From Methanosarcinales archaeon ex4572_44 (GTDB taxonomy: Archaea > Halobacteriota > Methanosarcinia > Methanosarcinales > EX4572-44), in NCBI GenBank assembly GCA_002254825.2, contig NJEL02000010.1:1-24323 (forward strand): a DNA stretch of 24,323 bases. The letters run 5' to 3'. Under the pieces are notes generated by a model, which made no database searches, had not been told where the DNA came from, and saw nothing but the letters and a program-made list of their open reading frames with translations. The first letter of the stretch is position 1. Each line of letters begins with the position of its first letter. The translations under genes were made by a program, and so were the position numbers. Of this stretch, positions 7,781-16,352 are shown in pieces.

Positions 7781-8090
7781 AGTGTAAAGTCCTACTATTA
7801 TCTCGTCTCTTCTCTCCTAACTCCTTCATCTTTCATAAACTTATTTCTGTCTTAAGTATTGTCTGCAATTGGGAATTTTTTAAAGCTATCCAACTGTGGG
7901 AATTCTGTTCCAGATACAAATTGTTGTTTGAGGTTGTTGGGAAGAGTTTTTCCATGAATTATAGGGTGGAAGCGTTGGCCCGATCATTTTTGTCAATCGC
8001 AAGTCTTGAGTGTTGGGTGTTGTTGGATCAGAAAGCTTATAATTAAAAAGGGTTTCATGTAACGTTGTATTCTGTATGTTGAGGGAACTT
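7781..8090. other. Divergent intergenic region, OB-fold gene / metK
   Basis: This 310-nt stretch separates two divergent genes. It holds the metK TATA box and a repeated TGGGAATT (about 7869 and 7898). On the minus strand a 43-codon open frame without a start (stop at 7852-7854) may be a decayed gene end or chance. No RNA gene or other CDS was recognised. Confidence 0.6.
8037..8045 (+). promoter_or_regulatory. metK TATA box
   Basis: TTATAATTA after a purine-rich GAAAGC stretch is a good archaeal TATA box. Transcription would start near 8065, giving a short leader that still includes the GAGGG ribosome site ahead of ATG 8091. Confidence 0.6.
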
Positions 8091-9290
8091 ATGAAGCGTA
8101 ACATAGTAGTTGAGAAGATTGCTGAGACGCCTATCGAAGAGCAGGCGATGGAGATCGTTGAGCGGAAGGGAATAGGGCATCCAGACAGTATTGCTGACGG
8201 GCTTGCTGAAGCGGTGAGCAGGGCGCTCTGCAATCTGTACAAGGACGAGTGTGGAACGATACTGCATCACAACACTGATCAGGTAGAGATTGTGGCAGGT
8301 TCTTCTGCACCCGAGTACGGTGGTGGCGAGTTGATATCACCGATCTATGTGCTTTTGAATGGTCGGGCGACCAAGGATTTTGAAGGCACGCCGATTCCAA
8401 CTGATACGACGGTTATCGGGGCTGCAAGAAAATTCCTGGAGGAAACCATACTCAATATCGATCTTGAACGACACGTGATACTTGATTGTAAGATAGGGAG
8501 CGGATCAACCGATCTGCAGAGTGTCTTCAAACGTGGACAGGTTCCACTCGCAAACGACACATCATTTGGCGTGGGATTTGCACCCCTCTCCGAAACAGAG
8601 GAACTCACATACAACACCGAACGGTTCATGATCGAAGACCTCAGAACAAAAGAAATTCCCGCAATCGGCGAAGACATAAAGGTGATGGGTTTCCGAGAGA
8701 AGGACACCATCAATCTCACAATCGCATGCGCCATGGTGGGACGATACGTGGACGATCTCGACGCATACATAAGCATCAAAGAAGAGATCGCTGACCGAGT
8801 TCTTGACATGGCAGTAAAGCAAACCGAACGTGAGGTCAGGCTGATGATCAACACGGGCGATGACCTGAATGCAGGCTCGGTCTATCTCACCGTCACAGGA
8901 ACCTCAGCCGAGATGGGCGATGATGGCTCGGTCGGGCGTGGCAATCGGTGCAACGGTCTGATCACACCGTGGCGTCCGATGAGCATGGAAGCGACGAGTG
9001 GGAAGAACCCTATAAATCACTCTGGCAAGATCTACAATCTCCTATCAAACGAGATGGCACGTGAAATAGCAGAGAAAGTGAGAGGCATCGAGGACGTATA
9101 CATTCGCATACTATCACGCATCGGGTATCCGATCGACCAACCACTTGTTGCAAGTGCACAGGTGGTACCCGAAGAAGGCTCCGATATGAATTTGATCGAG
9201 CGAGAGGCTAACTCTATAATGGACCAATGGCTTGAAAACATAACAACTATAACAGAGATGATCGTTCAGGGCAGAGTAAAAACATTCTGA
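8091..9290 (+). CDS. metK: S-adenosylmethionine synthetase, archaeal type
   Basis: This makes S-adenosylmethionine from methionine and ATP. The 399-residue sequence belongs to the archaeal MAT family, which is distinct from bacterial MetK: RNIVVEKI at the start, EIVERKGIGHPDSIADGLAEAVSRAL, TILHHNTDQVEIVAG, the SPIYVLLNGRAT block, GSGSTDLQ, and late GDDGSVGRGNRCNGLITPWRPMSMEATSGKNP. Start ATG 8091 has GAGGG 5 nt upstream and fits the usual N-terminus; ATG 8076 in frame would add five residues. Its 3' half is A/C-rich compared with its 5' half. The downstream fae-hps begins after about 20-100 nt, so the two may be co-transcribed. Confidence 0.96.
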   Translation: MKRNIVVEKIAETPIEEQAMEIVERKGIGHPDSIADGLAEAVSRALCNLYKDECGTILHHNTDQVEIVAGSSAPEYGGGELISPIYVLLNGRATKDFEGTPIPTDTTVIGAARKFLEETILNIDLERHVILDCKIGSGSTDLQSVFKRGQVPLANDTSFGVGFAPLSETEELTYNTERFMIEDLRTKEIPAIGEDIKVMGFREKDTINLTIACAMVGRYVDDLDAYISIKEEIADRVLDMAVKQTEREVRLMINTGDDLNAGSVYLTVTGTSAEMGDDGSVGRGNRCNGLITPWRPMSMEATSGKNPINHSGKIYNLLSNEMAREIAEKVRGIEDVYIRILSRIGYPIDQPLVASAQVVPEEGSDMNLIEREANSIMDQWLENITTITEMIVQGRVKTF

Positions 9291-9392
9291 AAAAATGATT
9301 GTAGATGATTCTTACGAACGTGGGCAGCAGTTGGTTACACAGCAATCAACTATACGAAATCAATATCAGCAGGGCACACGCCGCTCCTCTCT

Positions 9393-10448
9393 GTGATCCG
9401 CCCGAATCTTTTGACAAAGCCTGCAACTCTCATTGTTCCAAAGGTAACTGTCAAGAATATGGAACAGGTTGCACAGATCTTCGGACCTGCACAGAACGCT
9501 GTGGCACTTGCTGTTGCAGACTCCGTGGAGAATGGGGTGATACCTGTGGAGAGGGTTGAAGACTTGGTGGTTGTTGCAAGTGTATTTATTCACCCCGATG
9601 CCCGGGATTACAGTAAGATATATCGCTATAATTATGGTGCGACAAGGCTTGCACTTGAGCGTGCAATGGAAGAATTCCCTGATATTAAAACCGTTATTGA
9701 TGAGAAGGACAGGGCAGCGCATCCAATAATGGGTTTCAAGGTAACACGACTATGGGATCCGCCATATCTGCAGGTAGCAATCGATATACCTGAGATAGGT
9801 TATGTGCAGCGGATACTTAAAGAGATGCCAGAGAGCGACCATCTGATAATCGAGGCTGGTACCCCGCTCATCAAACGCTATGGTGTGAATGTGGTGGAGC
9901 AGATCCGTGAGGCACGTCCCAATGCGTTTATTGTTGCTGATCTGAAGACGCTTGACACTGGGAATCTTGAGGCACGGATGGTTGCCGATGCCACGGCGGA
10001 TGCTGTTGTGATTTCAGGGCTTGCACCAACCTCAACGATCGAGAAGGCGATACGAGAGGCAAAGAAGACAGGGATATACTCGGTTATTGACATGCTCAAT
10101 GTAAAAGATCCTATGAAGCTCTTGAAGAGCCTTGCCGTCAAGCCAGAGGTTGTTGAACTGCACAGAGCAATAGACCTTGAGAACACTGGTGCTCTTGGCT
10201 TGGATGTGATATCTGAGATCAAGGAGTTGTCAGACAAGATCCTCGTTGCGGTTGCAGGTGGCGTGCGGGTGGATAAGCTCTCGCCAACCGATCAGACGAT
10301 AGATGAGGCGCTTCAGGCAGGTGCCGATATAATCGTGGTTGGTCGAGACATCACCAAGGCAAAGGATGTGCGTCTCAAGACAGAACAATTCCTCGAGCGT
10401 ATGAAAAAACCCGAGATTGATCAGTATCGTGTGATGACCGACTTTTGA
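9393..10448 (+). CDS. Fae-Hps fusion, Fae domain truncated
   Basis: Residues 1-about 125 match the later two-thirds of formaldehyde-activating enzyme: RPNLLTKPATLIVPKVTVKN, IFGPAQNAVALAVADSVENG, VFIHPDA, YNYGATRLAL. Residues about 140-351 are 3-hexulose-6-phosphate synthase, an OMPDC-superfamily barrel: LQVAIDIPE, IEAGTPLIKRYG, FIVADLKTLDTGN, ELHRAIDLENTG, VAGGVRVDKL, GADIIVVGRDIT. In methanogens the fusion links formaldehyde and tetrahydromethanopterin to ribulose-5-phosphate supply. GTG 9393 is the first start in frame, yet the frame is open back to 9309 and encodes the Fae block SAGHTPLLSV just before it. A normal Fae has 30-40 further residues with the catalytic His (AHIDL motif), for which there is no room after metK. 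The Hps part looks intact. Confidence 0.88.
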   Translation: MIRPNLLTKPATLIVPKVTVKNMEQVAQIFGPAQNAVALAVADSVENGVIPVERVEDLVVVASVFIHPDARDYSKIYRYNYGATRLALERAMEEFPDIKTVIDEKDRAAHPIMGFKVTRLWDPPYLQVAIDIPEIGYVQRILKEMPESDHLIIEAGTPLIKRYGVNVVEQIREARPNAFIVADLKTLDTGNLEARMVADATADAVVISGLAPTSTIEKAIREAKKTGIYSVIDMLNVKDPMKLLKSLAVKPEVVELHRAIDLENTGALGLDVISEIKELSDKILVAVAGGVRVDKLSPTDQTIDEALQAGADIIVVGRDITKAKDVRLKTEQFLERMKKPEIDQYRVMTDF

Positions 10449-10449
10449 G

Positions 10450-10457
10450 CTATAAAC
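10450..10457 (+). promoter_or_regulatory. TATA-like box upstream of the DUF356 gene
   Basis: CTATAAAC lies directly after the fae-hps stop. It would place transcription start near 10480, before ATG 10498 and the better-supported ATG 10528. Confidence 0.4.
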
Positions 10458-10527
10458 GATAAAGCTTATCACCAAGTAAGATGTAGGGTTTGATCTGATG
10501 ATGTTTGAGGATGATAGAGAGGAATTC

Positions 10528-10896
10528 ATGCATCCGATTGCTATAGTTAGGTCGGATGACAAGAATAAAGTGAACACGGCGTTATGCGATCTTATAAAAT
10601 ATGCTCGCATATCATTCTCCGACAACCCGCGGACGATGGATCCTGAGGTGGCTGACGAGATACTGGTTGATGTGATGAACAAGCCTCTTAAGAATACTTG
10701 TTGTGCAGCGGCCGCTGTCTCCATAATGGAGGATGCAGGGACAGCCATAAACAGGCTTCGGAAGATACACCCGCCAGCACACATAATAATTGTCAGCCCG
10801 AAGTATAATAAATATGCTGAGGTTGCAAGCAGGATACCTCATATGCCAGAGATCAATCTGACAGTAGATCTCTCACGCCACTTGACCAAGAAATAG
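10528..10896 (+). CDS. DUF356-like protein
   Basis: From ATG 10528 this is a 122-residue cytosolic protein. It begins IAIVRSDDKNKVNTALCDL, continues with NPRTMDPEVADEIL and has the distinctive RKIHPPAHIIIVS block in the second half. That block, the starting beta strand and the length fit DUF356, a family I know mainly from methanogens and relatives, of unknown function. GAGAGG at 10516-10522 with a 5-nt spacer supports ATG 10528; ATG 10498 in frame would add ten residues (MMFEDDREEF). It has adjacent cysteines (TCCAAAAV). It converges on the MFS gene across about 50 nt containing paired palindromes. The family was recalled from memory, not searched. Confidence 0.75.
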   Translation: MHPIAIVRSDDKNKVNTALCDLIKYARISFSDNPRTMDPEVADEILVDVMNKPLKNTCCAAAAVSIMEDAGTAINRLRKIHPPAHIIIVSPKYNKYAEVASRIPHMPEINLTVDLSRHLTKK

Positions 10897-10927
10897 GTCG
10901 GTGTGAACTCGGTCTCTTTCTGTATGC

Positions 10928-10966
10928 TACTTACTTTGTAAGTAACTATTGCTTACTTCGTAAGCG
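10928..10966. repeat. Paired palindromes, site 1
   Basis: Two inverted repeats stand side by side. The first has arms TACTTAC and GTAAGTA around TTT (10928-10944, centre 10936). The second has arms GCTTAC and GTAAGC around TTC (10951-10965, centre 10958). Centres are 22 bp apart. The second palindrome is also the 3' end of the MFS coding sequence (its last residues are RSKQ). A pair with the same spacing lies at 20282-20323. They could act as hairpins between convergent genes or as a protein-binding site. Confidence 0.75.
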
Positions 10967-12064
10967 AGATCGAGAGGTTCTGTAGCTGATGAAACCTGAT
11001 GCCGAGATTATAGCTGCACACCCACAGACAATGCGATAAGCCATCAGGTCTGATGGCAGGAAGCTGTGTGCGAGGTCTGATAATCCTCCACCGAGAAAAG
11101 ATCCAACCACTGCAGCTATGCTTATTGCAGATGTGAGTATCCCGATGGCTGTGCCACGACTACTGGGATTCTCCTTTAAGAGCGTAAGGATCGAGCCGAC
11201 GTACAGGAATGACCACGATACTGCAACCAAAAACATGCTTAGAACCGCTTGGTAGTGGTTTGTAAGGAGACATACGCTTGCGAAGGCCACTGCAGATACG
11301 ATGTGCCCAACCTCGATTAGCCGTTCACTGTTATGAGTCTTGATATTCCGCATGATCACAAACTGTGAGATCGGATTGATTGCATATAGCACGCCTATCT
11401 CAAGTGCTCCTGCACCAAGTGCTTTGAGGTAGAGCGGAAAGATGATCCATATGCTGCATGCAGCGGTGTGACGTGCAAAGAACGTCCCGTAAACAGCAAA
11501 ATTCTTTTTAATTGTTGTAGTTGAGGGGAGACCGCCATCTCGAGACCCGGGCGAGACCCGAGGAAGCCCGATCAAGAGAAAGACGGATACTATGAAGAAT
11601 ATGGATGATGCAATAAATATCCCGTGCAGATCTCCAGTTAAACGTGCCACAACACCTGCAACAACTGCCCCAAAAGCCCAACCGAGCGCACCGAACGAGA
11701 CGAACTTTCCAACATCCCGTCCTATGATGTGCACATAACTGATCAGTGCTGCAGGAAGTATGCCAGTGCTGAAACCTGCAAGAGCACGTATCAGTCCAAG
11801 AGTTTCTGGAGTGGTTGCGAAAGCCTGGAGGAAGAAGAAGAATGCACAGGTCATACATCCCGCGTATAACAATAACTTCGGCGGGTAGATATCCGTTGCC
11901 CGTCCAAAGACGTACGATGACACAAACAGGGTAATTCCATAGATCGCGCCGATGATCCCAATCTCTGTGTGCGTTGCACCGATCTCTTCTCCAACGAGCG
12001 GAATGTAGACGAGGCACATGAAGACCGATGCACTCGTGAACAACTGTATCAGATTGAGCCTCAC
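10946..12064 (-). CDS. MFS transporter
   Basis: About 372 residues with roughly twelve hydrophobic segments identify a major facilitator superfamily permease of the inner membrane. The N-terminal half shows TM1 (LFTSASVFMCLVYIPLVG), TM2, and a loop with GRATDIYPPK that corresponds to the MFS motif A region between TM2 and TM3. TM4-5 has GLIRALAGFSTGILPAAL and GALGWAFGAVVAGV, and the second half repeats the pattern. GTG 12064 is preferred because GGAGG lies about 8 nt upstream; TTG 12067 is the alternative. The substrate cannot be inferred. It stands alone, convergent with the DUF356 gene. The C-terminal RLRSKQ is encoded by a palindromic repeat, so the tail was probably altered by it. Confidence 0.88.
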   Translation of the reverse strand: MRLNLIQLFTSASVFMCLVYIPLVGEEIGATHTEIGIIGAIYGITLFVSSYVFGRATDIYPPKLLLYAGCMTCAFFFFLQAFATTPETLGLIRALAGFSTGILPAALISYVHIIGRDVGKFVSFGALGWAFGAVVAGVVARLTGDLHGIFIASSIFFIVSVFLLIGLPRVSPGSRDGGLPSTTTIKKNFAVYGTFFARHTAACSIWIIFPLYLKALGAGALEIGVLYAINPISQFVIMRNIKTHNSERLIEVGHIVSAVAFASVCLLTNHYQAVLSMFLVAVSWSFLYVGSILTLLKENPSSRGTAIGILTSAISIAAVVGSFLGGGLSDLAHSFLPSDLMAYRIVCGCAAIISASGFISYRTSRSRLRSKQ

Positions 12065-12283
12065 CAAACAACCCTCCAGAAAACACTACAATTGATCCAA
12101 TCACCACCATCACAATTAAACCTACTACACTATCTACTTTTCATAGCTCACCCCTCTCTTTTTTATTCTAACATTATAGTGGGCATCGAAGTCATGGACT
12201 GACCGAATTGGGAAAGCGAAGCATCATCGTGGGTGCATGAGGTTTTTAATGCTTATGTGCTTTTTTTTCCTCTTTCACTTTAT

Positions 12284-12898
12284 CTAACTTTTAACTATTG
12301 TAGAAGAATTCTCTTTAAAGAAATATAAAAATAGAAATCTCAAGACATTAGCCACCTGGTAGTCTTCTGTATAATTCGATATTTTATGGAAGTCCAAATG
12401 AGCAAGGTTGTTTCTTTTCAGTTGGATTAGTTTAAGGATGTCTTTTACCCTTTCACAATGCGTAGGCGAAATTTTTTCACGTAGAAAATTAATTAGCCAT
12501 TTTTTGCATTTGCCGAAACCAGGGGCATGACACGTATTTTTGCCTTCATTAATTTCTTTTATGAAAGAATCAGGTTGCTCTTTTAGGAATATAGCTTTTA
12601 ATAGAATCTCTGTTCCGACTCCAATAAGAATATAATTAAAACCTATACTCTCTCTTTCCGGCCACTCTGTTTTGGCATCTTCTTTACTGTATAATCCCAA
12701 TTCGATAGTTTCGACTGACTTTTCTAACAATATTTCATGTGGAGGTTTCACTAATCGTGTTTCTGCTTCTCTTTTCTCTACTGGTAAATTATAATAGTTT
12801 TTAATTCTTTCACAGCCCTTTTTAATAAAATCATTCTGTTCCTTTATATCTTCTTTCAACTTGTCAAAATTTTTTGAGGCTGACTTCATTCTGTCCAT
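12284..12898 (-). CDS. HEPN-like protein
   Basis: From ATG 12898 this protein is 204 residues, mostly helical, with a charged coiled-coil N-terminus and a globular part after residue 80 (FNYILIGVGTEILLKAIFL). Late in the sequence RNNLAH matches the R-x4-H signature of HEPN ribonucleases, placed after a helix (RVKDILKLIQLKR) as usual for the fold. HEPN proteins are often RNases of toxin-antitoxin, abortive-infection or CRISPR systems, though some are inactive. It starts 11 nt after the argH stop, on the same strand. It is clearly more AT-rich than argH: 22 of 60 G+C at 12481-12540 against 36 of 60 at 13201-13260, suggesting recent acquisition. No MNT-type antitoxin gene is adjacent. TTG 12913 is an alternative start. 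Confidence 0.65.
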   Translation of the reverse strand: MDRMKSASKNFDKLKEDIKEQNDFIKKGCERIKNYYNLPVEKREAETRLVKPPHEILLEKSVETIELGLYSKEDAKTEWPERESIGFNYILIGVGTEILLKAIFLKEQPDSFIKEINEGKNTCHAPGFGKCKKWLINFLREKISPTHCERVKDILKLIQLKRNNLAHLDFHKISNYTEDYQVANVLRFLFLYFFKENSSTIVKS

Positions 12899-12909
12899 TA
12901 AATGATGAA

Positions 12910-14385
12910 TCAACTCACAAATAAAGCATTGCTCGCATCATCAAGCCTCTTCCGAGCAAGTATAAGCCTATCGTTGATATCATTCAGCGTTTCTTCGTCA
13001 GTTTTGAGTCTGCGTTGTCTTTCGCTTATCGATCGGAGGCACTCTGTTGGGGCAGGACCTCCAACTATGCTTCGTTGGTCTATGCTTGATATTGGGTCAA
13101 GCGCCTGTTCCAAGGCATCTCTCTTTATGCCAAGTTGCTCTGGGTTTCTGCCTGTCACACTCTCACACGCTTCTTCAACCCTGTTAAAGTCGAGTCCGCC
13201 CGCGCGCACAGCCGAGCCAACTATTTGGTGGGCGGTTCTAAAAGGCAAGCCTGTGATGCGTACAAGTGTGTCTGCGAGTTCTGTTGCCATTGAGAAACCA
13301 GAGAGGGACTTGTCGTGCATCACATCGGCATGCAGTTCAAGCGTCCCAAGCATCTTGGTTGTGATACCGACGGCATTCTTTGTTACCATAAGAGCCTTCT
13401 GGAGGTGTGGGGTGACTTCCTGGAGATCACGATTGTAACTGTAGGGAAGGCCTTTGCATATACTGAGCACCGAGACCAGTTCACCGTGAACCGTGCCAGT
13501 TCTTGCCCGCAGTAGCTCTGGAACATCAGGGTTTTTCTTCTGCGGCATGATAGACGAAGTGGATGTGTACTCGTCAGCAAGCTCTACGAGGTTGAACTCG
13601 CTCGTACTCCAAAGGATTGTCTCCTCTGCGAACCGACTGATATCGGTCATGAGATTGGCGCACATGGATATCGTCTCGATTGCAAAGTCCCTCGTTGATA
13701 CGGCATCCATCGAGTTCTCAAGCAAGTTGTCAAAGCCCATGAGTTCACAGGCATAAGCTCTATCGAGTGGAAAGGCTGTTGCGGCAAAGGCTGCGGCACC
13801 GAGCGGGCAGAGATTGACCCGCCTGTAAGCGTCGGTCAGCCGCTCAAAACTGCGCTCAAGTGAACAGGCGTATGCCAGGAAGTGGTGGGCGAGGGTGGTT
13901 GGCTGGGCGTGCTGGAGGTGTGTGAAACCAGGGATGATCAGAGAAACACCCTCGTGCGCCTTATCGATGAAAGCAGCACGAAGTTTGTTGATCAGCCCTG
14001 CGAGCTTTAGGAGATCTGTGCGAAGAGCGATTCGTATGCATGATGCAACCTCGTCATTTCGGGATCTGCCAGAATGCATCCGTCCTCCAGCATCTTCTCC
14101 GATGAGTTCGATCAAGCGCGCTTCAATAGCGATGTGCACGTCCTCGTACGAGGAATCGAGCAGTTCGATACCATTGTCTCTTATCTGATCAAGCCCTAAG
14201 AGTATCTTTGATGCATCGTCTTCCTCGATTATCTGCTGTCGTGCGAGCATCACCACATGTGCCCTGTCCACCATGAGATCGGAATCGAATATCCATCTGT
14301 CAGCCTCAAGTGAGGATGTGAACGCTGTGACTTGTTCATTCTGCAGTCCGAGCCGTCCCCTCCGAAGAATATCATCTTTCGTCAC
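12910..14385 (-). CDS. argH: Argininosuccinate lyase
   Basis: This splits argininosuccinate into arginine and fumarate, the last step of arginine synthesis. At 491 residues it has normal length. It has RRGRLG at the N-terminus, AGGRMHSGRSRND in the first third, the GFTHLQHAQPTT segment around residue 155, and the fumarase/aspartase superfamily signature SSIMPQKKNPD around residue 280, with the flexible catalytic loop serine. Then follow GLPYSYNRDLQE and, near the C-terminus, LPFRTAHQIVG. Start is GTG. Its coding strand is G/T-rich to the 3' end, unlike most neighbours. The HEPN-like gene follows after 11 nt. Confidence 0.96.
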   Translation of the reverse strand: MTKDDILRRGRLGLQNEQVTAFTSSLEADRWIFDSDLMVDRAHVVMLARQQIIEEDDASKILLGLDQIRDNGIELLDSSYEDVHIAIEARLIELIGEDAGGRMHSGRSRNDEVASCIRIALRTDLLKLAGLINKLRAAFIDKAHEGVSLIIPGFTHLQHAQPTTLAHHFLAYACSLERSFERLTDAYRRVNLCPLGAAAFAATAFPLDRAYACELMGFDNLLENSMDAVSTRDFAIETISMCANLMTDISRFAEETILWSTSEFNLVELADEYTSTSSIMPQKKNPDVPELLRARTGTVHGELVSVLSICKGLPYSYNRDLQEVTPHLQKALMVTKNAVGITTKMLGTLELHADVMHDKSLSGFSMATELADTLVRITGLPFRTAHQIVGSAVRAGGLDFNRVEEACESVTGRNPEQLGIKRDALEQALDPISSIDQRSIVGGPAPTECLRSISERQRRLKTDEETLNDINDRLILARKRLDDASNALFVS

Positions 14386-14497
14386 AACCCTAAGTAACAG
14401 TACCAGGAAGATAATAGTTTCTCAACACCATGTGATGGGAAGTCTGTTTTGCATCGAAGAAAAATGGACACATCGCGCAACATGCGAAGAACTTCTC

Positions 14498-14524
14498 AAA
14501 AAAAAGGAAGAAAAAGAGGAAAAA
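14498..14524 (-). terminator. U-rich tract after the cyclophilin gene
   Basis: Read on the minus strand, this is a pyrimidine stretch with T-runs of four, five and eight, 34-60 nt beyond the cyclophilin stop. Such U-rich tracts are the archaeal termination signal, including for the aCPSF1/FttA factor encoded in this window. Confidence 0.55.
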
Positions 14525-14557
14525 GTGAAAGTCTGCCAAGAGGTTATAGGGGTTAAA

Positions 14558-15064
14558 TTATGCTGGTTTGGGTTTTTTGAGATGGGCGTATTTTATGACT
14601 ACATCTTCTCGTGGCCAATCGGTATGTGGTCCTTTGTTTCCTGTTTTAACAGTTTTTATTCGGTTAACGGTCTCCATGCCAGATATTACTCTGCCAAATA
14701 CTGCGTAGCCGTCGTTGCCCTTTGCGTAGTTTAGGTAGTGGTTATCGGCAACGTTGATAAAAAACTGGGAGGTGGCGCTGTTTGGGTCGTTTGTTCTTGC
14801 CATTGCGATGGTTCCGATCTGGTTTTTTAGTCCGTTGTTTGATTCTAATTTGATGGGTGCGTGAGTGGGTTTCTCTTCACCATCCTGGGTGTAGCCACCT
14901 CCCTGGATCATGAAGCCATCGATTATGCGGTGGAAGATGGTGCCATCGTAATGTCCTTCCTGTACGTAGCGAATGAAATTCTCGGTCGTTATCGGGGCAT
15001 TTTCGTGATCAAGCTCAATCTCGATCTGCCCCATATTTGTCTCAAGCACAACTATCTTCTTCAT
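14558..15064 (-). CDS. Cyclophilin-type peptidyl-prolyl isomerase
   Basis: This 168-residue single-domain cyclophilin catalyses cis-trans isomerisation of proline peptide bonds during protein folding. Seen in order: LETNMGQIEIELDHENAP, NFIRYVQEGHYDGTIFHR with the catalytic arginine, IIDGFMIQGGGYTQDG, GTIAMARTNDPNSATSQFFI, and VFGRVISGMETV. There is no signal peptide, so it is cytosolic. The TATA box about 30 nt upstream of ATG suggests a leaderless or nearly leaderless transcript. The coding strand becomes A/C-rich toward the 3' end. Confidence 0.95.
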   Translation of the reverse strand: MKKIVVLETNMGQIEIELDHENAPITTENFIRYVQEGHYDGTIFHRIIDGFMIQGGGYTQDGEEKPTHAPIKLESNNGLKNQIGTIAMARTNDPNSATSQFFINVADNHYLNYAKGNDGYAVFGRVISGMETVNRIKTVKTGNKGPHTDWPREDVVIKYAHLKKPKPA

Positions 15065-15089
15065 AGTATACTGGGTTTAATCAGGTATC

Positions 15090-15098
15090 GTATAAAAT
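15090..15098 (-). promoter_or_regulatory. Cyclophilin TATA box
   Basis: On the minus strand ATTTTATAC lies about 30 nt upstream of the ATG at 15064, the spacing expected for a transcript that starts at or very near the start codon. Confidence 0.5.
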
Positions 15099-15116
15099 AG
15101 TTGGGTGTTCTGGGGT

Positions 15117-16352
15117 TTATACCTGTATGTATGTTTCTTGTGGGTGTTGTGTTGCGATCATTATTGCGAGGTGGTCTCTTATGTGACGTGTGAGTAGGAA
15201 GTTGTGTCGCACGTATTCTCTGGCGTATGTTCCCATCTTTGCAGCCATCTGCGGGTTGTGCAGGAGTTGTCTTATTCGGTAGGCTGTGCCTTCAACTGAG
15301 TTTACGAGGTATCCGTTTATCCCGTTCTGTATCTGCATCTTTATCCCGCCTACTTCCCCCCCTATTACGGGTTTTCCTTTCCACAGGCCTTCTGTTACTG
15401 TGAGTCCGAAGCCTTCTTTGACTGATTTTTGTATTATGATGTCGGCTGTTCGTTGCAGCGCGTTTATTCTTGTGTCGCTTAACGGTGGGAGTGAGAGTAT
15501 GCGTATATCTGGATCCTCTGCTGCATGATTTCTGACTTCTTGGAGTACGGCTGGTCCTTCCGGGTCGTCGGTGGCTTCACCCCCTGCAAGTACCAGAATA
15601 CAGTCTTTATGTTTTTTCACGAGTTTGTAGGCTTTTATAACTCCAATTGGATCTTTAAATCTATCGAAGCGAGATACTTGCAGTAGTATTGGTTTTTCGT
15701 GTGTGATTTCAAGTTTTTCAAGTTCTTTTGCTATTTCTTCCTCTGCCAGTTCTCTGTTTTTCTCGCTCAAGGGGTCGATGGATGGCGGCACGAGGTATTG
15801 TGGTATCGGTAGGCTCTGGGCGAATTCTGGCATTGAGAAGATGGATGCGTTGTATTTGTTGACGTATTGTTTGAGGAAGTCCCAGACCGATTGGCATGGT
15901 TGTGAGATGTCTATGTGACATCTCCAGATCCATGTCCCCCTGGTTCGGTGTTCGATCAGCGATGCTGGTTGTGGGTCGTGGATGAATACGTGGTCTGCAT
16001 CAAGGTCTAGCTCAGCGGCGTTCTTTTCGTTGTGTTCTAAGTATATTCTCTCATCTTCCGCGGGTAAGAGGCATTCTTTTCCCTGGAGAGCATTATGGAA
16101 GTTTTTTGTGACGTTGAAGAAAGGCTGATCTCCTTTTATAACGTGCCACTCAGCATTGATCTCAAGGTCATGGAGCATCGGTATCATCCAGTTGAGTATC
16201 TCTGCAACTCCACCACCCTTGGCTGTAGAGTTCACGTGCAGCACACGTGCTCCATTGAGCTTCTTTGCAAGTCGTTGGAGCTGATCTATCACATTTTCGC
16301 CAACTATTGGTTTGTAGTCAGCTATTGATCTCTCATGCGTCTCTGGATTCAT
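15117..16352 (-). CDS. treT: Trehalose glycosyltransferring synthase (TreT-like GT4)
   Basis: This 411-residue GT-B glycosyltransferase of family GT4 resembles archaeal TreT, which makes trehalose from NDP-glucose and glucose reversibly. Features are VNSTAKGGGVAEILNWMIPML in the N-terminal lobe, the TreT-like FFNVTKNFHNALQG, HDPQPASLI, WIWRCHIDIS, then the C-terminal lobe with LLQVSRFDRFKDPIG and the E-x7-E motif in KEGFGLTVTEGLWKGKPVIGGEVGG. ATG 16352 is chosen; TTG 16361 would add three residues. The 5' end overlaps the DUF5752 gene by 20 nt, so translation is coupled. Trehalose would serve as compatible solute or carbon store. The last 60 bases at the 3' end (15121-15180) have 45 of 60 A+C on the coding strand. 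Confidence 0.9.
   Translation of the reverse strand: MNPETHERSIADYKPIVGENVIDQLQRLAKKLNGARVLHVNSTAKGGGVAEILNWMIPMLHDLEINAEWHVIKGDQPFFNVTKNFHNALQGKECLLPAEDERIYLEHNEKNAAELDLDADHVFIHDPQPASLIEHRTRGTWIWRCHIDISQPCQSVWDFLKQYVNKYNASIFSMPEFAQSLPIPQYLVPPSIDPLSEKNRELAEEEIAKELEKLEITHEKPILLQVSRFDRFKDPIGVIKAYKLVKKHKDCILVLAGGEATDDPEGPAVLQEVRNHAAEDPDIRILSLPPLSDTRINALQRTADIIIQKSVKEGFGLTVTEGLWKGKPVIGGEVGGIKMQIQNGINGYLVNSVEGTAYRIRQLLHNPQMAAKMGTYAREYVRHNFLLTRHIRDHLAIMIATQHPQETYIQV

Noticed and set aside
7852..7984. Minus-strand 43-codon open frame ending IADNT, possible transposase remnant
   Set aside because: No start codon, no recognisable motif and no inverted repeats flanking it; too little to call a mobile element.
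11508..12113. 201-codon minus-strand frame overlapping the 5' half of the MFS gene
   Set aside because: The MFS frame has the expected membrane pattern and ribosome site; this alternative is rich in Arg, Cys and His without domain logic.
14435..14734. Plus-strand small ORF with a Lys/Glu-rich stretch next to the cyclophilin gene
   Set aside because: Its Lys/Glu run comes from a poly-purine tract better explained as the cyclophilin terminator, and its second half is antisense to a certain gene.
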